64,000 bases of DNA from UBA1765 sp045615885 (lineage in GTDB: Bacteria > Fibrobacterota > Fibrobacteria > Fibrobacterales > Fibrobacteraceae), in assembly GCA_045615885.1 (NCBI GenBank), contig JAZLFR010000044.1, positions 1 to 64,000 of the forward strand, written 5' to 3'. Shown here piece after piece: positions 42,208 to 51,727 of the stretch. Made by a program: the position numbers and the translations under genes. The stretch's first letter is position 1. Every line of letters starts with the position of its first letter. The notes under the pieces are model-generated. The model saw only the letters and a list, made by a program, of their open reading frames with translations. It made no database searches and was not told the origin of the DNA.

Positions 42208-42240
42208 AAAAGGTGCGGGCTTTGGGCCCGCACCTTTGCT
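42208..42240. terminator. Bidirectional terminator
   Basis: AAGGTGCGGGC and GCCCGCACCTT form an 11-bp perfect stem between convergent genes, with A and T runs on both sides. Confidence 0.85.
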
Positions 42241-42256
42241 TGTTGCATTTCAAGGA

Positions 42257-44341
42257 TTACTGCATGTTCACTGGAACTGTGAACTTGCTTGCGCCCTGCT
42301 TTACAACGAGGAATGCCTTGCCGCGGAACGGTGTTTCGAGGGAAACTTCGTTGGCGCCGATCTTTGTCGTAAGGTTCTGGCGAGCGATAACCTGGCCTGC
42401 AGCGTTCAAGAGAGTTACACTTGCACGGTTGGCTGTTGCGCTCTGGAACATTGCGCTTACGCGGCCAGCAGTTACATTCACCTGCATCTTGCCTGTAGCT
42501 GCAATTGCCTTGATTGCTGTTGAACCGGAGCTAGGAGCTGTGGAAGTTACGAGCTTGCCGGTAGCAATGCCATCGAGTGTCGGAGTCTTCTTGTCGAAGT
42601 CAGAAAGAACAACTTTGGAACCGTCAGACTTTTTGATAAGCACAAGGTTGTCAAAGGCAATTGTACCCTTGAGCTGTGTGCCGTAGAGGTTGATACCGAT
42701 GGAGTTTACAGACTTTATGTTTTCAATGTCAAGACCATCTGGGCCGAGCGGGACTGTGTAGGTCTTCCAACCAGTGGTAATTTCATCTTCGTCAAAGTTG
42801 TAGTCACTCCAAGTCCAGGTGGAACCGCTCATGGCAAAGAGGCTCAAAGTCATCCAGCCGTAGTCTTCACCTTTTGCAGGGCCTTGGCTTTCTACATTAA
42901 CCTTTGCCTGGAAGGAAATAGCCTTGTACTGGCTCCAGTCCTTGCCTCCGAGGTCGATACGGATTGTACCGACTTCGTTGGAATCGCTAGTTGCAGAAGA
43001 ATAAGTAACTTCGAGCATCTTGTTGCTTTCGTCAAGGCTTGCGCTTACCTTGTCGTCAATACTGTTGCCGGTAAGGGCGGACATGCCGTAAGCCTTGCGG
43101 AGGGCGTTCAAGGTTTCGTAGTCGGTAATATCGCCGACCTTGCCGCTGAACTTCTTGGTCTGACGGCGAATGATAGTGAAGTTGCCGTCACCTTCGTCAC
43201 CGGTATCCCAAACGCAAGGGATAATGCCGCTAGCCTTTGCAACCTTTGCCACTTCGCCATACCAGGCGGCACGGCCTTCCAAGTGGAGCTTAAGGTTTGC
43301 ACCGGAGAGTGTTTCAAGACGCTTTACTGCACCCATTTCACCGATCACGACAGGAATGCCCTTGTCGCAGAACATGGTCTTCAGCTCGCCAAAAGCCTTG
43401 GCAATCTGCTTCGGTGTGCCGAGAGCCTGGTCGTCAATGGACTTGGTATAGACATTCCAGCCCATGTTATGAGTCTTGTCGGTGGTGCTAGGCATGTCAA
43501 AGTAATAATAGTACTGGTTTCCCCAGTCTTCGTCCTTGGTCATCAAGGAGTACTGGTAAGGGTAGTAGTGGACTTCCGCCATGATGTAGCCAGCGCCTGC
43601 TGGGTCGGTCGGCATGTTGCTGCTCAGGAGCGGAGCCTTGTCAATTTCGGTACGCGGAGCCTGCACGATGATGGTACGGGTAGCATTGTTGCCGCCAGTT
43701 GCACGAACTCCCTTGATGCAAGCTTCGTGGAAGGACTTGAGGACCTTCATGCGGTTTTCGTCAAATCCCCACTGACCACCATCGGTGCCTCCTTCAATCC
43801 ACGGGTCATTTACGCCCGGTTCGTTTGCAGAAGCGAAAACAAGGTGTTCGTCATAGGCAGCGAACTTGGTTGCAATCTGCTTCCAGTAGCTTTCCTGCTT
43901 TGCAGCGACTGTTGTTGCGGAGCTGTTTACTTCGCCAGTCTTGTCATAACCCTTGCCGTCAAAAACATGGTCTTCGAGCCAACCATTATCCCAGTGGCTG
44001 TTCAGCATGGCATACATACCATTGTCGATCACGAGGTCAACAACAGTCTTCACGGAATCAAGCCAACCGGCGTTGATTGTACCGTTAGATGCGTGGGAAT
44101 CCCATGCGCAAGGAATACGGACAGTGTTGAAACCGGCAGCCTTGATAGCCTTTACATATTCAGCAGTCGGGAAGTCGTTACCCCAGGCAGTCGGGTTGCC
44201 CGGAACTTCCATGGTGTTGCCGATGTTATAGCCGAGGCCCATGTCTGCAACAAGGTCGCTTGCCTTAGGCAGGGCGAAGACTGCGGAGGCACCAAACAAG
44301 GCAAGAGTTGCTGCCTTCAGTGCGGTTGACATTTTCATCAT
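42257..44341 (-). CDS. GH5 endoglucanase with CBM11-like module and C-terminal tail
   Basis: A 694-residue secreted cellulase. The start MMKMSTALKAATLALFGASA has GGAG eight bases upstream and gives a signal peptide. The GH5 domain (about 25-415) shows GYNIGNTMEVPGNPTAWGND, FNTVRIPCAWDSH, the acid/base Glu in FASANEPGVNDP near residue 175 and the nucleophile Glu in IPVVIGEMGAVKR near residue 335. A beta-jellyroll like CBM11 follows (about 430-590; WTWSDYNFDEDEITTGWKTY), then a linker and a C-terminal domain (ASVTLLNAAGQVIARQNLTT, ending FTVPVNMQ) of the type used by Fibrobacter secreted proteins. Hydrolyses beta-1,4-glucan. Confidence 0.92.
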   Translation of the reverse strand: MMKMSTALKAATLALFGASAVFALPKASDLVADMGLGYNIGNTMEVPGNPTAWGNDFPTAEYVKAIKAAGFNTVRIPCAWDSHASNGTINAGWLDSVKTVVDLVIDNGMYAMLNSHWDNGWLEDHVFDGKGYDKTGEVNSSATTVAAKQESYWKQIATKFAAYDEHLVFASANEPGVNDPWIEGGTDGGQWGFDENRMKVLKSFHEACIKGVRATGGNNATRTIIVQAPRTEIDKAPLLSSNMPTDPAGAGYIMAEVHYYPYQYSLMTKDEDWGNQYYYYFDMPSTTDKTHNMGWNVYTKSIDDQALGTPKQIAKAFGELKTMFCDKGIPVVIGEMGAVKRLETLSGANLKLHLEGRAAWYGEVAKVAKASGIIPCVWDTGDEGDGNFTIIRRQTKKFSGKVGDITDYETLNALRKAYGMSALTGNSIDDKVSASLDESNKMLEVTYSSATSDSNEVGTIRIDLGGKDWSQYKAISFQAKVNVESQGPAKGEDYGWMTLSLFAMSGSTWTWSDYNFDEDEITTGWKTYTVPLGPDGLDIENIKSVNSIGINLYGTQLKGTIAFDNLVLIKKSDGSKVVLSDFDKKTPTLDGIATGKLVTSTAPSSGSTAIKAIAATGKMQVNVTAGRVSAMFQSATANRASVTLLNAAGQVIARQNLTTKIGANEVSLETPFRGKAFLVVKQGASKFTVPVNMQ

Positions 44342-44603
44342 ATATTATTCTCCAAGAGTTTATTTGAAATAAAGATAGTTGCATATTATATAAAAGTCAA
44401 TGAGAGCTTTAATTGCTTTTTTCTTGCGTGCTGATTTTGGCTTGTTTCAGATGTTTGTAAATGAAATTTTTCAGCTTTGTAAGAGAGCTTTTGGGAGTTT
44501 TCTGTAGTCTAGTTTGGAATATTCCAAATGGGTCTAATTTGCTTTTTTTGAAAAAAAAACAAAGAATTTTTGTTAAATTTTGCGGCGCAGAAAGAGGCGT
44601 TTT

Positions 44604-45515
44604 GTGAGTGCATTTAATCAAAAAAATGAGCAAGGCAATGGACTGGTTTTAGCGCATTTGTCGATTTTCGGTGCGGCGGCAATATGGGGACTTATGGCCC
44701 CAATCGGCAAGGCCGCCATGACATCTGGCATTACCGGGCTCGATATGGTTACTTTTCGCGTGGCGGGCGGCGCGATTTGCTTTTGGCTTGCTTCGCTCTT
44801 TTCTGTGCGCGAAAAAGTGTTGCCGAAGGATTTGCTCGGGCTTTTTTTTGCAGCGATGTTTGCGATCGTCTGCAACCAGTGCTGCTTTACGATTGGCCTT
44901 TCGATTACATCGCCTATTAACGCTTCGATCGTTACGACATCGCTCCCGATAGTTGCTCTAGTTTCTTCTGCGATTTTTTTGCGTGAGCGCGTGACCTGGA
45001 AAAAGGTGCTCGGCATAGCTCTTGGCGTCGGTGGAGCCCTGATGCTTGTGCTTGGCAGTGCCGCTGCTCACGATGCGAAGGCTGGCAATATTTTGGGCGA
45101 TATTCTTTGCGTTTGCGCGCAGTGCAGTTTTGCTGTTTACTTGGCTTTGTTCAAACCGCTTGTGAGCAAGTACCATACTATTACCTGCATGAAGTGGATG
45201 TTCCTGTTTTCGACGATGGTGATTTTGCCGTTTTCGTTTAACAGCCTTGCCGCAATTCCTGTCGCAGAAATTCAACTGGTCACTTGGCTGGAATCGGCAT
45301 TCGTTGTGGTTGGTGGCACATTCGTTGCCTACCTGCTCATGATGCGCGCGCAGAAGGCTTTGCGCCCGCCCGTGGTCGCAATGTACAATTACGTGCAGCC
45401 GGTGACTTCGGCTATAGTGTCGGTGGTAGCCGGCCTCGGAATTTTTGGCCTTACGCAGACGCTTGCGATAGCGCTCATTGTGCTTGGCGTCTATACGGTG
45501 AACAAGGGGAATTAG
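44604..45515 (+). CDS. EamA/DMT-family transporter
   Basis: The GTG start (VSAFNQKNEQGNGLVLAHLS) is chosen because AGAGG sits before it; a TTG further upstream has none. About 303 residues with ten hydrophobic helices in two EamA repeats (AAAIWGLMAPIGKAAMTSGI; LCVCAQCSFAVYLALFKPLV). Probably exports or imports a small metabolite such as an amino acid; substrate unknown. It ends at a repeat-rich gap. Confidence 0.85.
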   Translation: MSAFNQKNEQGNGLVLAHLSIFGAAAIWGLMAPIGKAAMTSGITGLDMVTFRVAGGAICFWLASLFSVREKVLPKDLLGLFFAAMFAIVCNQCCFTIGLSITSPINASIVTTSLPIVALVSSAIFLRERVTWKKVLGIALGVGGALMLVLGSAAAHDAKAGNILGDILCVCAQCSFAVYLALFKPLVSKYHTITCMKWMFLFSTMVILPFSFNSLAAIPVAEIQLVTWLESAFVVVGGTFVAYLLMMRAQKALRPPVVAMYNYVQPVTSAIVSVVAGLGIFGLTQTLAIALIVLGVYTVNKGN

Positions 45516-46288
45516 GATCTAGGGGTTAGGGGTTAGACGAAAGACGATAGACGAAAGACGAAAGGAATTTTATTTTTCCAGTGCTTAAGGTATAGGGTTC
45601 AGGGGTGTAGAATAGACGAGAGACGAGAGGGGTTATTAGGATCTAGGATTTAGGATCTAGTGATTAGTGAATGTTGATTTCCAATGTGTCGGCTGTAGGC
45701 TGACGGCTGTCGACTGAGAGGTATGAGGTCGCTTCGCTTTGAGGTCGATGCATCAGTGGTTAGACGAGAGAACGGGCCTTTGGCCCTACAGACGAGTGAC
45801 GAGAGATACTTGCTAAATTCCATGTTGTCGGCAGTAGGCTTTGATAATTAAGAATTCAGAATGCAGAATTAGGAAGGCCGAATTAGGAATAAAATGTCAT
45901 TGCGAGGACCCTTAGGTCCATGGCATTAACTAAACGTGTATGCGCAAGCATACAATGTTAGTTTAGTTAACGCGCCTTTGGCGCCCGTAGGGTGAGCAGG
46001 GCTCTGGCCCTGTGAAACAATCTAGAATATCAAAATTTCAATGTTTCTGGATGGCCGCGCTCCGCTCGCCAAGACATGGTAAGTTACAATTTCTGACTCC
46101 TGTCACTGACTCCTGATTCCTGTTTCAGGATAGCCGCGCTCCGCTCGCCAAGACACGGTAAGTTACAGTTCCTAACTTCCGCCTTCCCTCTTCCAACTTC
46201 CTACTGACTCCTGTATTCTTGTTTCTCTTGCGCCTTCGGCGCGATTATTTTCTATCTTTTCTCGTGTAAAATCAAAAAGGAATTTTTT
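45516..46288. repeat. Large intergenic block of mixed interspersed repeats
   Basis: No gene in 770 bases. Visible units are TAGGATCTAG and GACGAAAGACG words (45515-45680); TGAGGTCGCTTCGCTTTGAG (about 45722); the palindrome unit with GGGCC and GGCCC arms (about 45772); a GTCATTGCGAG...CTCGCCAAGACA inverted unit spanning about 45896-46078 that encloses GGACCTTAGGTCC-like and TTAACTAAAC/GTTTAGTTAA stems; and two copies of the GGCCGCGCTCCGCTCGCC repeat (46053, 46133), each followed by GGTAAGTTACA. Confidence 0.75.
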
Positions 46289-47581
46289 ATGAAGGCTGTT
46301 CCTATAACTCTTCTTACCGGCTATCTTGGCGCCGGCAAAACCACTCTTCTCAACTATGTGCTGAACAATCAGGAAGGTTTCCATGTTGCTGTTATCGTGA
46401 ACGATATCGGTGAAGTGAATATCGACCAGACCTTGATTGAAAAGGGTGGCAACATTACGAAGGAAGATTCCGGCAAGGTCGTGCCGCTTTCCAACGGTTG
46501 CATCTGCTGCTCCCTCAAGACCGATTTGCTCGAACAGATTGGTGAAATCCTTGAAATGGGCAAGTTCGATTACATCTTGATTGAAGCCAGCGGCATTTGC
46601 GAACCTATTCCTATCGCCCAGACAATCTGCGTTGCTGCAGAACAGCTCCGTGGCAAGAACGGGGAACGCCTGCACTGCCGCTTGGACAACATCGTCTCCG
46701 TTGTCGATGCCCGCCGTCTTTGCGACGAATTTGCCGGTGGCGAACATTTGCTCGCCGAAGACATCGGCGAAACCGACATCGCAAACTTGCTCATTCAGCA
46801 GATGGAATTCTGCAACACAATCATCATTAACAAGGTAAACGACATTAGCGCTTCCGATCTTGACCATGTGAAGGCAGTCGTTCGCGCTTTGCAGCCGGAA
46901 GCAAAGATGATTGAAACGAACTTTGGCAAGGTCAGCATGTCTGATATCCTTGACACCAAGGCTTTCGATTACGAAAAGGTGGCAAGCTCCGCCGCCTGGG
47001 CAAAGGAACTTGAAAAGGTCGATGACGACGACCACGATGATGATGACGATCACGACGAACATGAGCATCATCACGACCATGATGAGCATGAACATCATCA
47101 TCACGATGACGATCATGACCATGACCACGATCATGAAGACCATAGCCATTGCGACCATGAACACGGTGTCTGCCACTGCGGCCACCACCACGACAAGGAC
47201 CATCCGCATGGCGATGAATATGGCATCAGCACATTCGTTTACGAAAACCGCCGCCCGTTCGTTCGCGAAAAGATTGAAGAATTCCTCGACAACTACCCGA
47301 ACAGCATTATCCGTACCAAGGGCTTGATGTGGTTCGAAGACGAACGCGATGAATCTTACTTGTTTGAACAGGCTGGCAAGCAGGCTACCGCAAACGGTTT
47401 TGGCCGTTGGTTCGCTGCCGAAAGCAAGGCTACCGTCGAAAAGCTCTTGCGCGAAAATCCGCCGCTCCAGAAGATCTGGGACGAAGAATACGGCGACCGC
47501 ACAAACCGTCTCGTTTTCATTGGCCAGCACATGGATAAAAAGGCAATCATCGCCAAGCTCGACGCTTGCCTTGGCAAGTAG
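46289..47581 (+). CDS. COG0523 (CobW-like) GTPase metallochaperone with His/Asp-rich loop
   Basis: A 430-residue G3E-family GTPase. Walker A is LTGYLGAGKTTLLNY, the metal-transfer motif is NGCICCSL near residue 72, and the guanine-specificity motif is INKVND near residue 174. Between the GTPase and C-terminal CobW domains lies about 80 residues made almost wholly of His and Asp (about 245-315), likely a Zn, Ni or Co store. These proteins hand metal to target enzymes or act under metal limitation. Its start, 20 bases after intergenic repeats, has AAAGGAA upstream. MATE and ClC transporters follow. Confidence 0.9.
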   Translation: MKAVPITLLTGYLGAGKTTLLNYVLNNQEGFHVAVIVNDIGEVNIDQTLIEKGGNITKEDSGKVVPLSNGCICCSLKTDLLEQIGEILEMGKFDYILIEASGICEPIPIAQTICVAAEQLRGKNGERLHCRLDNIVSVVDARRLCDEFAGGEHLLAEDIGETDIANLLIQQMEFCNTIIINKVNDISASDLDHVKAVVRALQPEAKMIETNFGKVSMSDILDTKAFDYEKVASSAAWAKELEKVDDDDHDDDDDHDEHEHHHDHDEHEHHHHDDDHDHDHDHEDHSHCDHEHGVCHCGHHHDKDHPHGDEYGISTFVYENRRPFVREKIEEFLDNYPNSIIRTKGLMWFEDERDESYLFEQAGKQATANGFGRWFAAESKATVEKLLRENPPLQKIWDEEYGDRTNRLVFIGQHMDKKAIIAKLDACLGK

Positions 47582-47586
47582 TAACC

Positions 47587-48975
47587 TTGTTCTGGAATAA
47601 TTCGAAAATTTTGAATGGTGTGCTCGCGGCGCCTCGCCGCGGCAATATTCGGGATGTGATAATTATCGCACTCCCGATGTTGTTGTCGATGTCTTTCGAC
47701 ACGCTCATGACATTTGCCGATAGGCTTTTTCTTTCGAAGCTTGCTCCAGAATACATGAACGCTGCCCTTGCGGGCGGTGCCGCGCAAATTGTAATCATGA
47801 CATTTTTCAATGGCGTGATTTCGTACGAAACGGCGCAGGTTGCGCAGAACTTTGGTGCAAAGAAGTTTGAAAACTGCGCCCGTTCGGCGTCGCAGGGGTT
47901 GATTCTTGCGTTAATTTGCACACCCCTCGTATTTTTGCTGGCTCCAATTGGTTACGCCATGTTCGATGCAACGGGCGTGGCTGGCCTACAGCTCGAAGCG
48001 CAGACAGCCTACTTTAACATTTTGCTCTGCGGTGGGATTCTGGTGCTCGTGCGCCAGGCTTTCATTTCATTCTTTTCTGGCATCGGGCAAACCCGCATCG
48101 TGATGATCGCGGCCTTTGTCGGCATGGTTGTAAACATTGTTGTGAATTACCTGCTTGTCTTTGGCGTTGGTCCGTTCCCGAACCTGGATATTCGCGGCGC
48201 GGCAATCGGAACGATTATCGGCAATGTCGTGACGCTTTTGATTTTGGTGGCGAAGTTTTTCACCGCAAAAATCCAGAGCGAGTTCCCGTTCAAGTTCACA
48301 TTCCACAGGCAGCTCTTTTTTGAACTGCTTCGCCGCGGCGCCGCATCTGGTACTGAGATGTTCCTTTGCATGTTTGCGTTCCAGTCCATCATTATGCTCT
48401 TTCAGGGCATGGGTCCGCAAGTTACCACGGCTGCATCGGTCATGTTCAACTGGGACATGGTGGCGTATGTGCCGCTCATCGGTTTGGAGGTCGCGGCAAC
48501 CAGCCTTGTCGGGCGTTACGTTGGAGCCCGCGATAGCGCTGCCGTCCGGCGTTCCGTGCGCTCCACGATGATAGTCGGCTTTGTCTATTCGCTTGTCGTT
48601 GCCGTCATGTTCATTGGTTTCCCAGAATTTTTGACAGACATTTTTGCTCCAGATGTGGAAAGTGCCATTTTCAATGAAGCAAGGCCGCTTGCAATGAACA
48701 TGCTTCGCATTGCAACGCTGTATGTGCTTGTAGAAACTGGTATTTGCGTGCTTGCCGGTTCCCTTCGCGGTTCCGGTGATGTGTTCTGGGTAATGGTCGC
48801 TCTTTCGCTAATGAACTGGTTCTCTGTTCTCATGCTTTGGATAGGCGGGTATGTAATCCATTTGCCGCCAATAGGCTGCTGGTGGATTGTCGTTGTTGGC
48901 TTTATCATTTTCCCGATTGTTCTTTACACGCGTTATCGCAGCGGGAGCTGGCGACGCCTGATGAAGAAAAGCTAA
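47587..48975 (+). CDS. MATE-family efflux transporter
   Basis: A roughly 460-residue membrane protein with 12 predicted helices. The MATE pattern is seen in IIIALPMLLSMSFDTLMTFA, ALAGGAAQIVIMTFFNGVI and VAQNFGAKKFENC. It exports cationic drugs or metabolites using Na+ or H+ gradients. The start is uncertain: TTG at 47587 is listed, with alternatives at 47566 and GTG 47620. It lies within a few bases of the COG0523 gene and is 13 bases from the ClC gene, so the three may share a transcript. Confidence 0.88.
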   Translation: MFWNNSKILNGVLAAPRRGNIRDVIIIALPMLLSMSFDTLMTFADRLFLSKLAPEYMNAALAGGAAQIVIMTFFNGVISYETAQVAQNFGAKKFENCARSASQGLILALICTPLVFLLAPIGYAMFDATGVAGLQLEAQTAYFNILLCGGILVLVRQAFISFFSGIGQTRIVMIAAFVGMVVNIVVNYLLVFGVGPFPNLDIRGAAIGTIIGNVVTLLILVAKFFTAKIQSEFPFKFTFHRQLFFELLRRGAASGTEMFLCMFAFQSIIMLFQGMGPQVTTAASVMFNWDMVAYVPLIGLEVAATSLVGRYVGARDSAAVRRSVRSTMIVGFVYSLVVAVMFIGFPEFLTDIFAPDVESAIFNEARPLAMNMLRIATLYVLVETGICVLAGSLRGSGDVFWVMVALSLMNWFSVLMLWIGGYVIHLPPIGCWWIVVVGFIIFPIVLYTRYRSGSWRRLMKKS

Positions 48976-48988
48976 ATTTGGTCCATAC

Positions 48989-50743
48989 ATGACAAAGATG
49001 ACTGCCTTCCAAAAGCGCTTTGCGCGCCTCTTCATAATCAACGGCTATTTGCCGAAGATTTTTTTGGCAGCCTTGATTGGCTTTGTTACTGGCCTTGTTG
49101 CTGTCGCATTCCACATGGGTCTGGATTTTGCAAACGATATCGTCCGTGCTTTTTGGAGTGGCGAAAACGCACTGCCTTGGTGGAGTTTTGCGTTCATGCC
49201 GACAATCGGCGGCTTGATTGTCGGGCTCATCATCTACAAAATTACGAAGACGCCGGAAACAGCGGGGCAGGGCACAGACAACATGATCCGCTCCTTCCAT
49301 TACCATGGAGGGAAAATCCGTTCCCGCGTTGCTCCGGTAAAATTTTTGACAAGCATCATAACGCTTTCGACTGGCGGCAGTGCCGGTTATGAAGGCCCTG
49401 TTTCGCAGATTGGTTCCGGCGTTGCTTCTACCATTTGCCGCATTTTTAAAATGCCGCGCTCGTTGCGTGGGCAGTTTACGCTTGCCGGCACGGCGGCTGG
49501 CCTTGGAGCTATTTTTAAAGCTCCGCTTTCGGGGGCGCTTACCTCCGTAGAAGTTCTTTACCGAGAAGATTTTGAATCGAATGCGTTCGCAACATCCATC
49601 GTATCTTCTGTGGTTGCGTTTACGGTATATATTGCTTTTGTTGGCACTGCACCTGCAATTGTCGGTGTGCCTGTGTTCCCGTTTACAAACCCTGTTGAAC
49701 TTGTTGCGTGCGCAGCTCTTGGCATTTTGTGCTTTCCGTTCTCGTATCTTTATGTGCGTTTTTACAACGAGTCCGAAAAACGCTTTGCAAAGTGGCAGTT
49801 GCCCAACTGGATAAAGCCAGCGATTGGCGGAGCCTTTGTTTCTTTCATCATCTTGTTCTACCCCGAAGTAGCCGGTGGCGGTTTTGAATTTATTGGCCAG
49901 GTAATGAAGGATCTGTTGCCGCATACGGTTTGGGGTGTGCTGCTTTTGCTTGCCATTGCTCTTGCGAAAATTGTTGCGACTGCGTTTACTGTAGGCTCCG
50001 GTGGCTCAGGCGGCGTGTTCGGTCCGTCGCTCTTTATAGGTGCTGTTCTCGGTGCGATGTTTGCTGGCATTTGTGAACTTGCCGCTCCTGGCATGATCCG
50101 CGCTCCGGAGATGTTCATTCTCGTCGGCATGGCCGCTTTCTTTGCGGGTGCTGCAAAAGCTCCTATTGCAGGTGTCGTGATGGTTTGCGAAATGACTGGT
50201 AGCTACAGTTTGCTGCCGGGCCTTTTGATTGCAGCTGTCATGCACATTGCATTCTCGCGACCGTGGAGTATTTACAAGAGCCAGGTAAAGAACAAGTTTG
50301 CGTCCCCTGCGCACCATGGCGACATGGACCAGGACATTCTGCGAATTACGACTGTCGGCGAAGTTGTAGAAAAGACGGATATGCATACGCTTCGTGGCGA
50401 AGATGAACTTTCTGGTGTGCTGCCGTTCATTGAGTTTGATTACGTCTATCCGGTGTTCCGTGACGACAGATACATTGGCTTGCTGGATATGGCCGTGGTG
50501 AAAAATGCCTGCATTTCGTCGCCGAACCTGATTCAGCATTTGCTGATTTCTGATTGTACCATCAAGGCGCCGCTGTTGCTCGACACGCTCGATTTGCATT
50601 CGGCTACGCGTATGTTCATTAAAACGGGTCTTTCGGAACTTTGCGTAAAGAATAGCGGAGGCGATGTTGTTGGCGTGCTCAGCCATGCGGCCATTTTGAA
50701 GGCTTATGACCACATCGTGAACCAGCATTCCCGCAAAAACTAG
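48989..50743 (+). CDS. ClC-family chloride channel/transporter with CBS region
   Basis: A 584-residue ClC protein. The gating-Glu motif is STGGSAGYEGPVSQIG (GYEGP in place of GREGP), and the second anion site is GSGGSGGVFGPSLF near residue 335. The usual GSGIP element is replaced by AGQGTDNMIRSFH, which separates it from well-studied antiporters and could alter anion selectivity. The C-terminal 130 residues form a CBS-pair-like regulatory region (ITTVGEVVEKTDMHTLRGED; LSELCVKNSGGDVVGVLSHA). Confidence 0.9.
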   Translation: MTKMTAFQKRFARLFIINGYLPKIFLAALIGFVTGLVAVAFHMGLDFANDIVRAFWSGENALPWWSFAFMPTIGGLIVGLIIYKITKTPETAGQGTDNMIRSFHYHGGKIRSRVAPVKFLTSIITLSTGGSAGYEGPVSQIGSGVASTICRIFKMPRSLRGQFTLAGTAAGLGAIFKAPLSGALTSVEVLYREDFESNAFATSIVSSVVAFTVYIAFVGTAPAIVGVPVFPFTNPVELVACAALGILCFPFSYLYVRFYNESEKRFAKWQLPNWIKPAIGGAFVSFIILFYPEVAGGGFEFIGQVMKDLLPHTVWGVLLLLAIALAKIVATAFTVGSGGSGGVFGPSLFIGAVLGAMFAGICELAAPGMIRAPEMFILVGMAAFFAGAAKAPIAGVVMVCEMTGSYSLLPGLLIAAVMHIAFSRPWSIYKSQVKNKFASPAHHGDMDQDILRITTVGEVVEKTDMHTLRGEDELSGVLPFIEFDYVYPVFRDDRYIGLLDMAVVKNACISSPNLIQHLLISDCTIKAPLLLDTLDLHSATRMFIKTGLSELCVKNSGGDVVGVLSHAAILKAYDHIVNQHSRKN

Positions 50744-50818
50744 GCAGAAACACAATAAAACCAGAAAATTGCCTTTTCTAAGTTTGCATAATCGCTGTAA
50801 ATAGTGTATTTTACGGCT

Positions 50819-51727
50819 ATGATAAATTCTTTAAAGACTGCCCTCAACCGCGTGATTCTTGGTAAGCAGGATTCCGTGGAAATGCTTATTGCGGCCCTTT
50901 TGGCAGATGGCCATGTTTTGATTGAAGATGTGCCCGGTACTGGCAAAACGACGCTTGCCAAGGCGCTTGCCCGTGCAATCGGAGCCGATTTTTCACGAAT
51001 CCAGTTTACGCCGGACTTGCTTCCTGCCGATGTTACCGGCGGCGCAATATTCAGGCCTGCAACGGGAACTTTTGAATTGCGCAAGGGCCCTGTGTTTACG
51101 CAGGTGCTTTTGGCTGACGAAATCAACCGAGCTTCGCCACGCACGCAGAGCGCGTTGCTCGAAGCCATGGAAGAACGCCAGGTTTCTTTGGAAGGGGAGT
51201 CGCACAAGTTGCCAAACCCGTTCATTGTGCTTGCCACAGAAAACCCGATCGAATTTCATGGCGTGTTCCCGCTGCCGGAAGCACAGATGGATCGTTTTTT
51301 GATACGCCTTTCGCTCGGCTACCCGGATACTGAAACGGAGCTTGGCATTTTGCGCTCGCACCGCGAAAATGCTCCTGTCGAAAGCGTCGAGAAGGTCGCT
51401 TCGCCAGAAGACATTGTAGCCGCTCGCGCCCGAGTTCGTTCGCTTCATGTAGATGAAGCAATCGAACGCTATGTTGTTTCACTCGTGCAGGCGACGCGCG
51501 TTCACGCCGGCCTTCGCTTGCCAGCGTCACCGCGCGCCGGTCTTTCGCTCTTGCGCATGGCGCAGGCTGTTGCCTTTATGGATGGCAGGGACTTTGTAAA
51601 GCCCGACGATGTGCAGAAGGTGTTCATGCCGGTCATGGGCCACCGCGTATTTGCCGCAGATGCAGGTGATGGCGTTGCCGAAGGAATTTTGGAGGATATT
51701 CGCAAGCAGGTAAAAATACCGGTTTAG
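50819..51727 (+). CDS. MoxR-family AAA+ ATPase
   Basis: About 302 residues. Walker A is EDVPGTGKTTLAKALARAIG near residue 37, Walker B is VLLADEINRASPRTQSALLE near 98, and sensor I is VLATENPIEFHG near 135. MoxR ATPases act as chaperones in the assembly of protein complexes, usually with DUF58 and transglutaminase proteins, both of which follow after a repeat-filled gap of 450 bases. The start at MINSLKTALNRVI is preferred over an in-frame GTG 15 bases earlier, though neither has a strong ribosome binding site. Confidence 0.92.
   Translation: MINSLKTALNRVILGKQDSVEMLIAALLADGHVLIEDVPGTGKTTLAKALARAIGADFSRIQFTPDLLPADVTGGAIFRPATGTFELRKGPVFTQVLLADEINRASPRTQSALLEAMEERQVSLEGESHKLPNPFIVLATENPIEFHGVFPLPEAQMDRFLIRLSLGYPDTETELGILRSHRENAPVESVEKVASPEDIVAARARVRSLHVDEAIERYVVSLVQATRVHAGLRLPASPRAGLSLLRMAQAVAFMDGRDFVKPDDVQKVFMPVMGHRVFAADAGDGVAEGILEDIRKQVKIPV

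Noticed and set aside
46989..47200. Tandem DNA repeat or CRISPR-like array in the COG0523 gene
   Set aside because: The repetition is codon repetition for His and Asp with no constant unit length or spacers.
46172..47530. Minus-strand frame with Met/Val repeats opposite the COG0523 gene
   Set aside because: The MVMVMIVIVM-like text is the reverse complement of the His/Asp-coding repeat, not a membrane protein.
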